From contig OX365942.1 of assembly GCA_947243795.1 (NCBI GenBank), forward strand, positions 620,001-684,000: a stretch of 64,000 bases of DNA, in the 5' to 3' direction. The notes under the pieces are model-generated. The model made no database searches and had not been told where the DNA came from. It saw only the letters and a program-made list of their open reading frames with translations. Positions within the stretch are counted from its first letter, which is position 1. Every line of letters starts with the position of its first letter. Positions 1-9,482 of this stretch are shown piece after piece. This stretch comes from Saccharomyces uvarum (taxonomy: Eukaryota; Ascomycota; Saccharomycetes; Saccharomycetales; Saccharomycetaceae). The position numbers and the translations under genes were made by a program.

Positions 1-651
1 TTTCTCCTTCCTCCCCCACCAAAGAAAAAAACTGGGGTATACTGAAATGTGCAATCTCTGCGTGCTTGATCCTGCCCACCAAAGACTACTACTAGCCACT
101 ATCCCTGATGCAGACCAACGCAGCCACTATACTAAAAGCCTGAATACCAAGTATCGAATTCAGGCCCCTATGTTACCCACTCCGTGGGAAGTGACAGGGC
201 CAAAGCCGCTCGCCATGGAGAGGAATGTCACCACCTGCCCATATTAAAGACGGGAACTGAGGCCTCAGGGTTTCCGCCCCTTTCCGCCAGGGCGTAGTCT
301 GTTTTGCAGGACCAGGCTGTGTCACGCCAGCTGGTGGCGACGGGGGCTGCGCTGTTTCTCACGAATTACTCATTTGTTTCGTACGCTTTCCTGTTGCATG
401 CGTGACTGGGATGAAAAAAAAAAAAAAAAAAAAAGAAAAGCGTTGGGTATTTAAGAATGAAAAAGTCAGTTCTCGAGGAAAACAACAAGTCTAGACACGC
501 ACACAGCTGGCATCACTGACTGCAATAGGAAACTAAAATAGACGACAAATCACTAGTTCATTCGAAAGAACGTATTGTCAAGAGTTATCACTATTCAGAG
601 AGTTGAACACACAAAAACAGAAAATTTAGTCACACAAACAAGCAAAGAAAA
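1..651. other. Intergenic region upstream of MPC2
   Basis: No convincing gene is seen. The only open frame over 60 codons (47-247, plus strand) has no recognisable features and ordinary intergenic composition. The stretch contains a long poly-A tract (414-434). By synteny with S. cerevisiae the next gene to the left should be YAP1801 on the minus strand, but I recognise none of its coding sequence here, so it must lie outside the window. The region presumably holds the MPC2 promoter. Confidence 0.6.
414..434. repeat. Poly(dA) tract, 21 A
   Basis: A run of 21 adenines lies about 220 bp upstream of the MPC2 start codon. Long dA:dT tracts in yeast promoters are known to resist nucleosome formation and keep the promoter open. 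That role here is inferred from position only. The length of such a run varies easily between strains and is prone to sequencing error. Confidence 0.8.
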
Positions 652-1041
652 ATGTCTACATCCTCGGTACGTTTTGCATTCAGGCGGTTCTGGCAGAGTG
701 AGACAGGCCCTAAAACTGTCCATTTCTGGGCTCCCACTTTGAAATGGGGGTTGGTTTTCGCTGGGTTCAGCGATATGAAGAGACCCGTGGAAAAGATTTC
801 CGGTGCTCAAAACTTGTCACTACTATCCACTGCGATGATCTGGACCCGTTGGTCATTCGTCATCAAGCCTAGAAACATCTTGCTGGCCTCCGTCAACTCG
901 TTTCTTTGTCTAACTGCAGGCTACCAATTGAGTAGAATCGCCAACTACAGGATACGGAACGGTGATTCCCTATCGCAACTTTTCAGCTACATCCTCAGGG
1001 GCGCCGACGAAAGCACAAAGGAAATTACTACAGGCAGATAA
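652..1041 (+). CDS. MPC2: Mitochondrial pyruvate carrier subunit Mpc2
   Basis: A 129-residue protein, the same length as S. cerevisiae Mpc2 (YHR162W) and nearly identical to it as I remember it. MPC-family features are visible: the HFWAPTLKWGLVFAG segment (about residues 24-38), the IWTRWSFVIKPRN motif (about 63-75) and a third hydrophobic stretch (about 77-92). In the family, Mpc2 pairs with Mpc1 in the mitochondrial inner membrane to import pyruvate; Mpc3 replaces Mpc2 in respiring cells. The ATG at 652 follows an A-rich leader and is the only sensible start. SOL3 follows on the same strand after 260 bp. The alternative, the paralog Mpc3, is excluded by synteny. Confidence 0.97.
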   Translation: MSTSSVRFAFRRFWQSETGPKTVHFWAPTLKWGLVFAGFSDMKRPVEKISGAQNLSLLSTAMIWTRWSFVIKPRNILLASVNSFLCLTAGYQLSRIANYRIRNGDSLSQLFSYILRGADESTKEITTGR

Positions 1042-1301
1042 ACGCCACACACTACAACTCGAATCTTTGCCCAGGCAAAGATATGTACGTATGCATATAT
1101 ATCCGGATTGTATAATATTCTTAGAACAGTAAAGTATATTTTCTTTGCGCGCGGTGTTTTAATCAGTCAGTAAGTAGTACTCGTACTACTCGGTTTTTTT
1201 CAACTTTTATTCCCGACAATGACAATATATATAAAGAAGAAAGGTCTCGAGGATGGCTAGAGGCAGAAATTGGCCAATTGACTCGGCCAATCCGGTTTTC
1301 A

Positions 1302-2054
1302 ATGGTTGCGGTGCGTGTGTTCTCAGAAAGGGCTACTTTAACCCATCAATTGGGGGAGTTCATCGTCAGGAAACAAGACGAGGCGCTGCTGAAGAATCCA
1401 TACTTTAAAGTCTCCATTAGCGGTGGCTCTTTGATCAATGCTCTGCACGACTGCCTGGTGGCCGACAAAACGCTAGCTCCTAAGGTAGAATGGTCCAAAT
1501 GGCAGATTTACTTCTCCGATGAGAGAATCGTGCCCTTAACGCATGATGATAGTAATTATGGTACCTTCAAGAAAGACGTTCTGGACAAATTGCCCTCAGC
1601 TGTTCAAGTAAACGTCCACCATATGGACGGTTCGTTGGTCTCGAATGGCGACGCTCAATCTAACAACAAAATTGCTGCAGAGTACGAACAGATCTTGCCC
1701 GAGTCCCTTGATTTGGTTCTATTGGGTTGTGGTCCTGATGGACACACCTGCTCTTTGTTCCCCGGCGAAAAACACAAGTATTTGCTAAGTGAAACAACCA
1801 AGAGAGTCGCCTGGTGTCACGACTCCCCCAAACCTCCGAGTGACAGAATCACCTTCACTTTGCTCGTACTTAAGGAGGCCGGGGCCTTATGTTTTGTTGC
1901 GGAAGGCAGCTCCAAACAAGATATATTGCACGACATTTTTGATGTGAAAAACGATCAATTACCAACCGTATTAATCAATAAGCTATATGGCGAAAAAACG
2001 TCTTGGTTTGTCAATGACGAAGCTTTTGTAAAAGTCCAAACGAAAACTTTTTAG
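1302..2054 (+). CDS. SOL3: 6-phosphogluconolactonase Sol3
   Basis: A 250-residue protein of the glucosamine-6-phosphate isomerase/6-phosphogluconolactonase family. It hydrolyses 6-phosphogluconolactone, the second step of the oxidative pentose phosphate pathway, in the cytosol. Diagnostic motifs are SGGSL near residue 40, FSDERIVP near 72, LGCGPDGHTCSLFPG near 146-160 and CHDSPKPPSDRITF near 175-188. I place the start at the ATG at 1302 (MVAVRVFSERA), which matches the S. cerevisiae N-terminus; the frame stays open eight codons upstream but offers no ATG there. The protein is among the more diverged in the window, about 80% like S. cerevisiae Sol3 from memory. It converges on DNA2, with 129 bp between stop codons. 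GND1 at 48.2 kb encodes the next enzyme of the pathway. Confidence 0.97.
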   Translation: MVAVRVFSERATLTHQLGEFIVRKQDEALLKNPYFKVSISGGSLINALHDCLVADKTLAPKVEWSKWQIYFSDERIVPLTHDDSNYGTFKKDVLDKLPSAVQVNVHHMDGSLVSNGDAQSNNKIAAEYEQILPESLDLVLLGCGPDGHTCSLFPGEKHKYLLSETTKRVAWCHDSPKPPSDRITFTLLVLKEAGALCFVAEGSSKQDILHDIFDVKNDQLPTVLINKLYGEKTSWFVNDEAFVKVQTKTF

Positions 2055-2183
2055 ACACTCATCCCTCACGCACGGCAACAAATGTAAAAAACTAAATGCT
2101 AATTTTAAGTGCTATATACCAATTTTTATAAACTGATATTTAAATTTATGGCTTATGTCGAGATAACAGCTTTACGCGCCTTA

Positions 2184-5100
2184 TTAACTCTCATACTCCT
2201 GTAAGATTTCTTTTATGATAGGTTTATCGCTAACGAGTTTGGATTGAGACGTGATAGTCTTGGCGCCCGTTCTTTTCTTGAGGCCTTTATGTGCCCTCCT
2301 ACTGTTCGCCAGTCTCTCGGGGAACTTGTACTTATACAGTCCATCCTTGCACATTGTATAAATCCAATTGCGTTCTTCTAACAAGTTCACAAACGATTTT
2401 ATTTCAGGAACGGAACCAATTGTACTTTTTGAGCCTATGATGATCAGTTTGGACTTGGCCCTCGTCATGGCAACATTGACTCTTCTTAGTTCTCTTAGTA
2501 ATGACCCCCCATTCAATTGAGAGTTTCTCCTGACCATGGAAATAATAATACACTTCTTATCACGACCTTGAAACTGATCAGCGGTCAGGATCTCTAGCCC
2601 TTTGTAGGCATCCTTATTGAACTTCTTTTTCAGTAACCTCAACTGCGCTCTGTATAACGTCATGACGCCAATATCTTCACATGGCACACCACTCAAAATC
2701 ATCCCCTCTACACATTGCAGGGTCAATTCTGCTTCCCCGACATTCGTAATATTATCCTTTTCGCTTTGTTCCATAATGTCGGGGCATTTGTCATAATTTA
2801 AAAATATGACCTTTCTGTTGGGCTCTAATATATCTTCAAGCCAATCCTTAGAGTCTACTGATTCCCTTCTATATTTTGACAATGCACCTTGAATCGGTAA
2901 TTCTAGAGACTGTACGAATACTTCGTTATTCCCACACTTTAATTTATTCTCATAAATTAAAAAGTTAGATAAGGTAACAATATCGCCACACATACGGTAC
3001 TGATAAGTGAGCTCCACAACACTCTCTGGATGCTTTTCACAGAACGTCTTGAATAATGACTCTTCCAACCCTCCTAACCTGGCCGCATCATTCTTAACTA
3101 ATGGCGGTAATTGGTAATGGTCTCCAACCATAATAAACTTACATCCATATCGTAAAGGTCCCAAAGCCACCGGCATCGAAATTTGACTTGCTTCATCCAA
3201 TATCACATAGTCAAAGTCCTTTTCATGCAATGTAAATAGAACATCGTTTATGCCCAAACACGTGGTGGCGACGACGGAAGTTGAGTTTATTTTAGTTAGA
3301 TAATCACTGTAACTCTTCGCTGACTCATAGTTTGGCACATACTTCTGGGTATCAGGATGAACTCTTTGTTTCGATCCCAATCTCGTAATGTCAATGCTAG
3401 TGTTATTCAGTTTCATTAAGATATTATCCACTGCAGAATGAGTATATGATGTCAAAAGTACACTTTTCCCTTTGGAGACTAGAATCTTTATAATTTCTGC
3501 AATGACGGTGGTCTTGCCGGTTCCTGGCATTCCCAGTATCAATGCATAATCGTCTGCTCTCATTATTTTATCTATGGCTAGTTTTTGATCCACGTTCAAA
3601 GCTATATCCGCTGGTAATTCATATGGGATTATAGGGTCATCATTCACACCTCTAAATATTGGTGCCCGATTATCAACTAGAAGAGTTCGTAGAATCTCGT
3701 TACCTCCATCAGATCTCTTTGTTTTACGGGTTAATTTACTACGTTCATCAATGATGTCCAAACCAGGGGAAACAGTTGGGAGAAATAAACTCAAAAGATT
3801 GAAGCGTGCTAGAGACAAACTTTGTTGGATGTCGTTTTTATCGATCCTATAAGTAACTAAATTTTGAGTAGCGACAAGATCAGAAAGATCTGAATCAGAG
3901 TCAACTACACTTTTAATGGTAGTAACTCCTCTCTCTTTATCCAAGAGTCGGTTGTTCAATAATTTTCGCTTAACGGATATTCCAATGTCGTCTGGATTTA
4001 TAAACTGTACACGGCCTTGGCATAGGCAAAAATGGCCTTCCTCATCACTGATAATTACGAAGTCATTCACTGTGATTTGAGAAGATAACATAGATTGTGT
4101 GTTGTTATCTTTACCGTGTCTTTGAAAACAATATAAATACGTCCCTTCCTTTTCCTCATGATCAATCATCTCTGAAACAACTAAGTTAGAAAGACACCTC
4201 CCACTTCTAGATTCTCTCGTAAACCCGTCCAATAAGAAAAGCTCTTTATTGATGCATGTTATGCTTGATTCTTCCTTCGTTATAAGATCGTTATATTTTG
4301 TAAAGAACCCCTTATAGGAGGTGAGATTTGGCAACAAGTGGTTCGTTAAAGTATCGAACTCTCCTTCAATCAGGCCGCTTTCTTCTGAGGTTCCATTTTC
4401 CAGTAATTTATTCAGTACCATACACGATTCTTTCATAAAGCATGAATCACAAGATGAATCTCGTAATAAAGGTGGTAATTCGAACTTTGATGGAGCTTGA
4501 CCGGAAACTTCCTGAAGTTGATGCTTGAAGCTCATGCTCATTCTATTTCGGGACATCAGAATATGCTTGATAGAGTGCAAAATAGATGGATATTTTGTCA
4601 TATTGTGGTCTCTTGTAAAATAAAGTAGAAAAAAATCTATTGGTATCTCATAACGGTCGTTCAAAAGTAGTGTATATATAAGGCCTTGGACCTCGTATGC
4701 AACACTTCTAGATTTACCAGTTTTCACTTCTAAAGGAACGATACATTTTTGATTGTTTTCAACGTTAGCTTCTACAGTTGCATCTAAGAATCCTTTAAGA
4801 CCGTATATTGGAGACCAGATGTTTTCTTCGATGTCAATTACATTTGATATTGATATTGGCTGGGTTCTTCTGGTCCCTGAGACAGATGTATAGCAGCCAT
4901 AATTGTTCTTTGAAACATATTTATTGACGAAATGCAAAATATTCTCAGCGTGCTCTTTTATAACTAGCTCTTTGACAGACTGGATTTCTTCGTTACAAAT
5001 TAATATTGCAAACGAGTAAGTTTCCAATAATGAATCTAACTTTTGAACAAGGTATTCCATGGAAATCTTGCTGTGAGAGAGTTTGTATTTAATTGAATCT

Positions 5101-6746
5101 TGCAGCAACTCATGTACGATGTTACCGAGAGTCATGACTAGACTTGGTTCTCCACGAGGGTCTCGGAACTGCATTTGTAGAATTGCACGTCTTAAACATC
5201 CTACTGAACTTCCGACTGATGTTGCTGAAAATAATATATCAGGATTTAGAACCAGTAGGTTGTCGTTCGCCAATTGAGTTTTAGGATTCTTATCGTCAGA
5301 AAGAAGTCGTTTGTTATCAATATTCTTTCCCTCTATTATATGTATTACATCGCCAGCTTCAAATTCTAAATACACCCAAGGATGCCGAACGACAACAGAG
5401 CTTAGTTCGCCTTTACCATCAATGCATTCCAATATTTTTTGTGTTCCGATTTTTGGCAGCTCTACAGTACGTATACCGGTTATTACCAATCGTACTACCC
5501 CCTCTCTTGGTGCACCCGATTTAGCTTTGAGAATATACGTTGACAAATTGGTATCAGAATCGACTTTCAAATCGTGAGATACCATTGCCTCAACCTTTTC
5601 AATCTCTTGCTCAATGGCATTTGATGCTGTTTGCGTTTGAGTTACATTTAACAGCTCTATCAACGAATCGTCTGAAAATTCGTCTGATAAATCCTTCTCA
5701 CTTTTTTCATTTTCTTGAATTTTTAGACATCTTTGATCTACTTGATTCATATTGACTTCGTTGACTTTATCGGCTACTTTTGCTTCATTATTTTCTTCAC
5801 TTTCTTCACATTTTTCACTTTCTTCACTTTCTGCACTTTCTTCATTTTGTCGATCATCTTCGTTGCTTTGATCTGCAATTTGGCTTTCAGTAACATCCTT
5901 GTGTTTCTCAACGTATTTTTGGGTTAAAATATCAATCAAAGAATCATCACCGTCGTTACTGTCACCGGTGGTATTTACATTATCTGCTTTTTCAATAACC
6001 ATCTCTGGTTGTGCAACATCGGGTGCCTTGGTAGGAGAAGAGGGCAAATCGTTGAACTTCTTCATGTTCGGTTTTAAAGTTAAATCACCGTCTATATCAT
6101 CGAGAATGTCATCTATGTTACGAAAAGATCCCCTTGGTGAGATGTTAGTTGGTCTAGGTCGTGTTTGTTCGTCTGCATTTTCTTGCGTGATTGGATCTTC
6201 GTCTGCATTGGGTACGTGAATATTTGTGAAATTGAGGACGGTTTTTAAACGATTGGGAACTATAGGAGTTGAAGAGGGATTTTGGACGTCTTCATAGTCA
6301 TCAGAAAATTCGGCCGCACTGGTTGTTTTGTCGGACATATCTCGCTGTATAGGCGAATACTTCCATATCACTTCTTCCATAGGGCCGTCTTCATCATGAG
6401 TGAAATCATGATACTTGGTTATGTTTGAGACTTCACGTTTGAGTTTAGCTTGCGAACTCGGTAGTGACTTTGTGCTTTTGCTAATCGTTTTGCCTGTATC
6501 TTTGGTCCTTGCTGTATTTCGTACTTGTGAAACAGATATTGATTTTAACACACCAGCATTGGGTATCTGACTACTCTTCCCACTTAGATTATTTATGGGA
6601 GCAAATGCGTACTTTTTTTTTCTTTTTGTTTGGTTTAACTTTGTCGTTTTTAAATCATTGTGAGGTGGCTCTTTCTCCTCTGTAGTCTTCACAGGCGAAA
6701 TAGATATACTCGCTGATCTCTTATTCTTCTGTGGCGTTGCTGGCAT
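2184..6746 (-). CDS. DNA2: DNA replication ATP-dependent helicase/nuclease Dna2
   Basis: A 1520-residue protein against 1522 in S. cerevisiae. Dna2 trims long flaps on Okazaki fragments and resects double-strand breaks in the nucleus. The N-terminal ~400 residues are disordered and poorly conserved. The central RecB-type nuclease contains the iron-sulfur cysteines (CLRRAIL, later CDSCFMKESC) and catalytic motifs such as PLEVKTGKSR. The C-terminal SF1B helicase shows Walker A GMPGTGKTT near residue 1075, Walker B/DEAS (YVILDEASQ), GDHYQLPPL and the final RRVNVAMTRAKSKL motif. Codons antisense to 5790-5845 encode a Glu/Ser-rich repeat that appears expanded relative to S. cerevisiae. In S. cerevisiae the next gene upstream is PRP8; here another gene intervenes. 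Confidence 0.98.
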   Translation of the reverse strand: MPATPQKNKRSASISISPVKTTEEKEPPHNDLKTTKLNQTKRKKKYAFAPINNLSGKSSQIPNAGVLKSISVSQVRNTARTKDTGKTISKSTKSLPSSQAKLKREVSNITKYHDFTHDEDGPMEEVIWKYSPIQRDMSDKTTSAAEFSDDYEDVQNPSSTPIVPNRLKTVLNFTNIHVPNADEDPITQENADEQTRPRPTNISPRGSFRNIDDILDDIDGDLTLKPNMKKFNDLPSSPTKAPDVAQPEMVIEKADNVNTTGDSNDGDDSLIDILTQKYVEKHKDVTESQIADQSNEDDRQNEESAESEESEKCEESEENNEAKVADKVNEVNMNQVDQRCLKIQENEKSEKDLSDEFSDDSLIELLNVTQTQTASNAIEQEIEKVEAMVSHDLKVDSDTNLSTYILKAKSGAPREGVVRLVITGIRTVELPKIGTQKILECIDGKGELSSVVVRHPWVYLEFEAGDVIHIIEGKNIDNKRLLSDDKNPKTQLANDNLLVLNPDILFSATSVGSSVGCLRRAILQMQFRDPRGEPSLVMTLGNIVHELLQDSIKYKLSHSKISMEYLVQKLDSLLETYSFAILICNEEIQSVKELVIKEHAENILHFVNKYVSKNNYGCYTSVSGTRRTQPISISNVIDIEENIWSPIYGLKGFLDATVEANVENNQKCIVPLEVKTGKSRSVAYEVQGLIYTLLLNDRYEIPIDFFLLYFTRDHNMTKYPSILHSIKHILMSRNRMSMSFKHQLQEVSGQAPSKFELPPLLRDSSCDSCFMKESCMVLNKLLENGTSEESGLIEGEFDTLTNHLLPNLTSYKGFFTKYNDLITKEESSITCINKELFLLDGFTRESRSGRCLSNLVVSEMIDHEEKEGTYLYCFQRHGKDNNTQSMLSSQITVNDFVIISDEEGHFCLCQGRVQFINPDDIGISVKRKLLNNRLLDKERGVTTIKSVVDSDSDLSDLVATQNLVTYRIDKNDIQQSLSLARFNLLSLFLPTVSPGLDIIDERSKLTRKTKRSDGGNEILRTLLVDNRAPIFRGVNDDPIIPYELPADIALNVDQKLAIDKIMRADDYALILGMPGTGKTTVIAEIIKILVSKGKSVLLTSYTHSAVDNILMKLNNTSIDITRLGSKQRVHPDTQKYVPNYESAKSYSDYLTKINSTSVVATTCLGINDVLFTLHEKDFDYVILDEASQISMPVALGPLRYGCKFIMVGDHYQLPPLVKNDAARLGGLEESLFKTFCEKHPESVVELTYQYRMCGDIVTLSNFLIYENKLKCGNNEVFVQSLELPIQGALSKYRRESVDSKDWLEDILEPNRKVIFLNYDKCPDIMEQSEKDNITNVGEAELTLQCVEGMILSGVPCEDIGVMTLYRAQLRLLKKKFNKDAYKGLEILTADQFQGRDKKCIIISMVRRNSQLNGGSLLRELRRVNVAMTRAKSKLIIIGSKSTIGSVPEIKSFVNLLEERNWIYTMCKDGLYKYKFPERLANSRRAHKGLKKRTGAKTITSQSKLVSDKPIIKEILQEYES
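5788..5846 (-). repeat. Imperfect short tandem repeat encoding an acidic Glu/Ser tract in DNA2
   Basis: On the plus strand a TTCTTCACT-like unit recurs five to six times. Read on the minus strand it encodes alternating E-E-S, E-S-E and E-C-E-E-S-E runs inside the disordered Dna2 N-terminal domain. The same segment of S. cerevisiae Dna2 is not so regular as I remember it, so a local replication-slippage expansion is the likely cause. It keeps the reading frame. Confidence 0.75.
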
Positions 6747-7528
6747 TTTTCACTGAGTCTTATGCTGGCTTGCACAAAATCTGTGCTTGCTCAAATAGTT
6801 TTCTCGTTACTTTATTGCGACGACGGTGTGTGAAGCTGTGTATCTTGCCTTCGAAGATATTGTTTCGGTTATTTTGTAAATAATGGATCAGCTCAAGTAT
6901 ATACAATTCTTTCTGCCACACGGAAGTGCTTAATTGCGCGAAATGAAAACAAAGGCATAATAACAATTTATAAGAAAAGTTAGAGCGAAAGGATCTGTGG
7001 CTAAGCTTTCTAGCCTTTAATGTTGGGCGATCTCCTGATTAGCTTGAAAGAATATAATGACGACTCAAAAACTATCTTTAACATAATATACAGTACTTAT
7101 ATAGTACAACGAAAACTGAGCACGCGATTTAAATTATCGCGTCACATATCTTGGTAATCTCGGCTTTCACCGGTTCAATATAAACGTCGTAAGTTCTTCG
7201 GGTAGCTTGTGGTGCTTCGTACCCTTCTTATTAACAGATACATAAACACATGGGAGTGGAATAAAGGTTACTAGTTTTTTAATATGGGCTGCAACAGCGC
7301 CTTCTCGCTTGTTCCTGTAGTAAATATCAGCATTAAAGGCTTAGGCATTCACGACCGCCCGCGCAACTTTTGTCTTGTAAGACCTTTTTTCTTCTATAAT
7401 GAGATAATTTTACGTTATCAAGTGCCTCTTGGATCCCTGGGCTTATTTAAAATTATTTTATGCACAGTGGGACATTTCTTAGGAAAAGTAATTAGTTCCT
7501 TAAAAGGGAAGCCGGTCTAGAACTGATT
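6747..7528. other. Intergenic region between DNA2 and the extra gene
   Basis: 782 bp holding the DNA2 promoter and the 3' end region of the unrecognised gene at 7529-9235. The open frame at 6760-6966 (minus strand) begins with a non-ATG codon, and the 78-codon frame at 7284-7520 (plus strand) resembles nothing I know. No RNA gene or repeat was seen. This gap plus the extra gene make the DNA2-PRP8 interval about 2.7 kb; in S. cerevisiae it is much shorter as I recall. Confidence 0.6.
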
Positions 7529-9235
7529 TTACGAGCAGCAGTCATTTTGTTCTGTTAATAAGTCACTGAAAAGTCTATTAACATCATCAAATATTTCGTC
7601 CCTTGTCCTCAATAAACTTCGTCTTACTCTGGGGTCACTTAATTGTTTTTTAACACTTTTATCATTCATAAGGCCAGATAATTTGAAAATCTCTGTTTTC
7701 GTCTTGAGCATCAACGTCCTTACCTCTAATTCAATACTCAAAAGATCATTTTCTGGTAGCAATGAGACAGGTCTGTCAAACGAACTAGAATCATATATAG
7801 CGGATTTTTTTACGACGGAAGTTTGCTTGAGAGAGCGTTTACTGGTATCGCTGATATTTGACATTCCCTCTCTTGCTGTTTTTCCCCGTTCTTCTTTTTT
7901 TTTCGTTCTATGCTCATAAATAGTAGAATCGGGCTCCTCATTCACGTTTTGTAATGTGGTACTTCGCTGATCGACAATAGTTGTAATAGTTGGTTTCTTC
8001 TCAATCGTGACAATTGAACCGGCGTGAAAGAAACGAAATTCAGGATCATGATAGAATGAGCTATCAGATTTGATCAAATTCTTACCGCATTCATCTTCAT
8101 CGGTGCTTGGAATAGTGTTTTTCGCTGCAATAGATACATTATATTCTTCTTGTAGGTCTGACCTTTTTTGCGACAGTTTCCTACCTATTTTTACCGGCTC
8201 TGAGCACTTCTCCTCTGTTTCTGATGCAACCGTTTCTTGAAGCCCTTGAGTCTTGTCCAATTTAATTACCCCTGTAGCACCAGAGTGAGAGTTTGTGTTC
8301 AGAAAGTATTTTTTTACATCCACGACCTGAGGGCTCTCGACACCCACTGCTAGGCTCGTTGTTTTCAAGCTTTCTTGAACATGCGGTTGTTGTATATGAG
8401 TATTTGATTCCGTCTGCTCGGTAATCTCTTTGATTTTCCCTATATTACCGTTTTTAATATGTGCTTCAGGTTTGATAGAATATGCTACTTCTGGCTCATT
8501 GCGTATTTTAGAATAGTCGCTGTTTTTCCCCTCTACCACTGCAGGTTCGTGCCTAGCTTTTAGCAGGTTGATCGTTTTTCTGTGTACTGGTAACTTTTCA
8601 GATACGACACACTTTTGTTGTGCGCCTAGATCTATTTTTTGTCTCTTTTTTTGAGTATCTGTCTGTCGACACTGCTTCTGCATATCTTCTTGGTTATCTC
8701 TGATTGAAATAAAACCCTCCTGTATTGCCTCTGTCCTGGTACCCTGCAGACTCCGCTTGGGTTCTGCAATTTCAATAGATTCTTCGAATGCTGAGGCTTG
8801 GCCGTCTCTTGACTGACACGGTTTACTTAATGAGTCAGGCAGAGCATTTTGCGGCAATTTCTGCGATGTTGTTAATCGAGATGGTTTTCTTGGTATGTTG
8901 AGCCCTAACTCTTTGAAAGTGGTTTCCAAAAACGATTCGTTGACATGAGAAAGACGTTTTATATCATCAAAAGATAGATCCATCCTCAATAGAGAATAGA
9001 TTGCGTCGTGAACGTGCGCTCTTATTTCTGATACAGGGAAACTTTTGCCAACATCAACACAAATATCACAATTTCTATTATAGCCATAATCAGAGGAAGC
9101 AGCTAAACTTCTAGTAGACCCGCCATCAGGATGGTTTGTCTGTATAGTTAAGTCTCTTTCAGGTATTGCCGCCGAGGCATGAAATCCGCCCTTGAATGCT
9201 TTACTTCTTAGATTTCTTCGTCCTCTCCTTGCCAT
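7529..9235 (-). CDS. Unrecognised 568-residue protein between DNA2 and PRP8, absent at this site in S. cerevisiae
   Basis: An intact 568-codon frame with a normal ATG at 9235. I do not recognise the family. Visible parts: a strongly basic N-terminus (MARRGRRNLRSKAFK, residues 1-15); a small, probably helical domain around residues 50-115 with a CDIC pair (residues 56-59) and a helix-turn-helix-like run (DIKRLSHVNESFLETTFKEL, 91-110); a long, low-complexity, probably disordered middle rich in K, E, S, T and Q (about 116-485); and a C-terminal helical or coiled-coil segment from about 486 (EVRTLMLKTKTEIFKLSG, then RRSLLRTRDEIFDDVNRLF). This architecture fits a nuclear scaffold or DNA-binding protein, but that is inference. 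There is no signal peptide or membrane segment. Codon use and base composition look like the neighbours, so recent foreign origin is not suggested. S. cerevisiae numbers DNA2 and PRP8 consecutively (YHR164C, YHR165C), so no large ORF exists between them there. Confidence 0.85.
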   Translation of the reverse strand: MARRGRRNLRSKAFKGGFHASAAIPERDLTIQTNHPDGGSTRSLAASSDYGYNRNCDICVDVGKSFPVSEIRAHVHDAIYSLLRMDLSFDDIKRLSHVNESFLETTFKELGLNIPRKPSRLTTSQKLPQNALPDSLSKPCQSRDGQASAFEESIEIAEPKRSLQGTRTEAIQEGFISIRDNQEDMQKQCRQTDTQKKRQKIDLGAQQKCVVSEKLPVHRKTINLLKARHEPAVVEGKNSDYSKIRNEPEVAYSIKPEAHIKNGNIGKIKEITEQTESNTHIQQPHVQESLKTTSLAVGVESPQVVDVKKYFLNTNSHSGATGVIKLDKTQGLQETVASETEEKCSEPVKIGRKLSQKRSDLQEEYNVSIAAKNTIPSTDEDECGKNLIKSDSSFYHDPEFRFFHAGSIVTIEKKPTITTIVDQRSTTLQNVNEEPDSTIYEHRTKKKEERGKTAREGMSNISDTSKRSLKQTSVVKKSAIYDSSSFDRPVSLLPENDLLSIELEVRTLMLKTKTEIFKLSGLMNDKSVKKQLSDPRVRRSLLRTRDEIFDDVNRLFSDLLTEQNDCCS

Positions 9236-9482
9236 GATAGTTGAAGCAGGCGGAGCATTTACACTGCACTTCTTCAGCCCATAATATCATCGTTCATTCT
9301 TCCTCTATTGTCTTTATATTGATTCCGCAAAAGGTGGAGTTTCGATTAGCTCCTACGTTACCCAGCCGCAAATGGTTTCATAATAGCTGCAATAAAAAAT
9401 GCATTATTAACTATACTTACAAATTTATACTTACGTACATGTCTAAAACCCAATAGGTCCAGGAAGCTGAGTAGTGTTACGT

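Noticed and set aside
47-247. 66-codon open frame at the left end of the window
   Set aside because: No homology I recognise, random composition and no expected gene between YAP1801 and MPC2.
6760-6966. 68-codon frame directly upstream of DNA2
   Set aside because: It has no ATG at its start, lies in the DNA2 leader and is out of frame with DNA2.
7284-7520. 78-codon hydrophobic frame on the plus strand between DNA2 and the extra gene
   Set aside because: Hydrophobicity comes from T-rich intergenic DNA; it overlaps the 3' region of the minus-strand gene and has no recognisable features.
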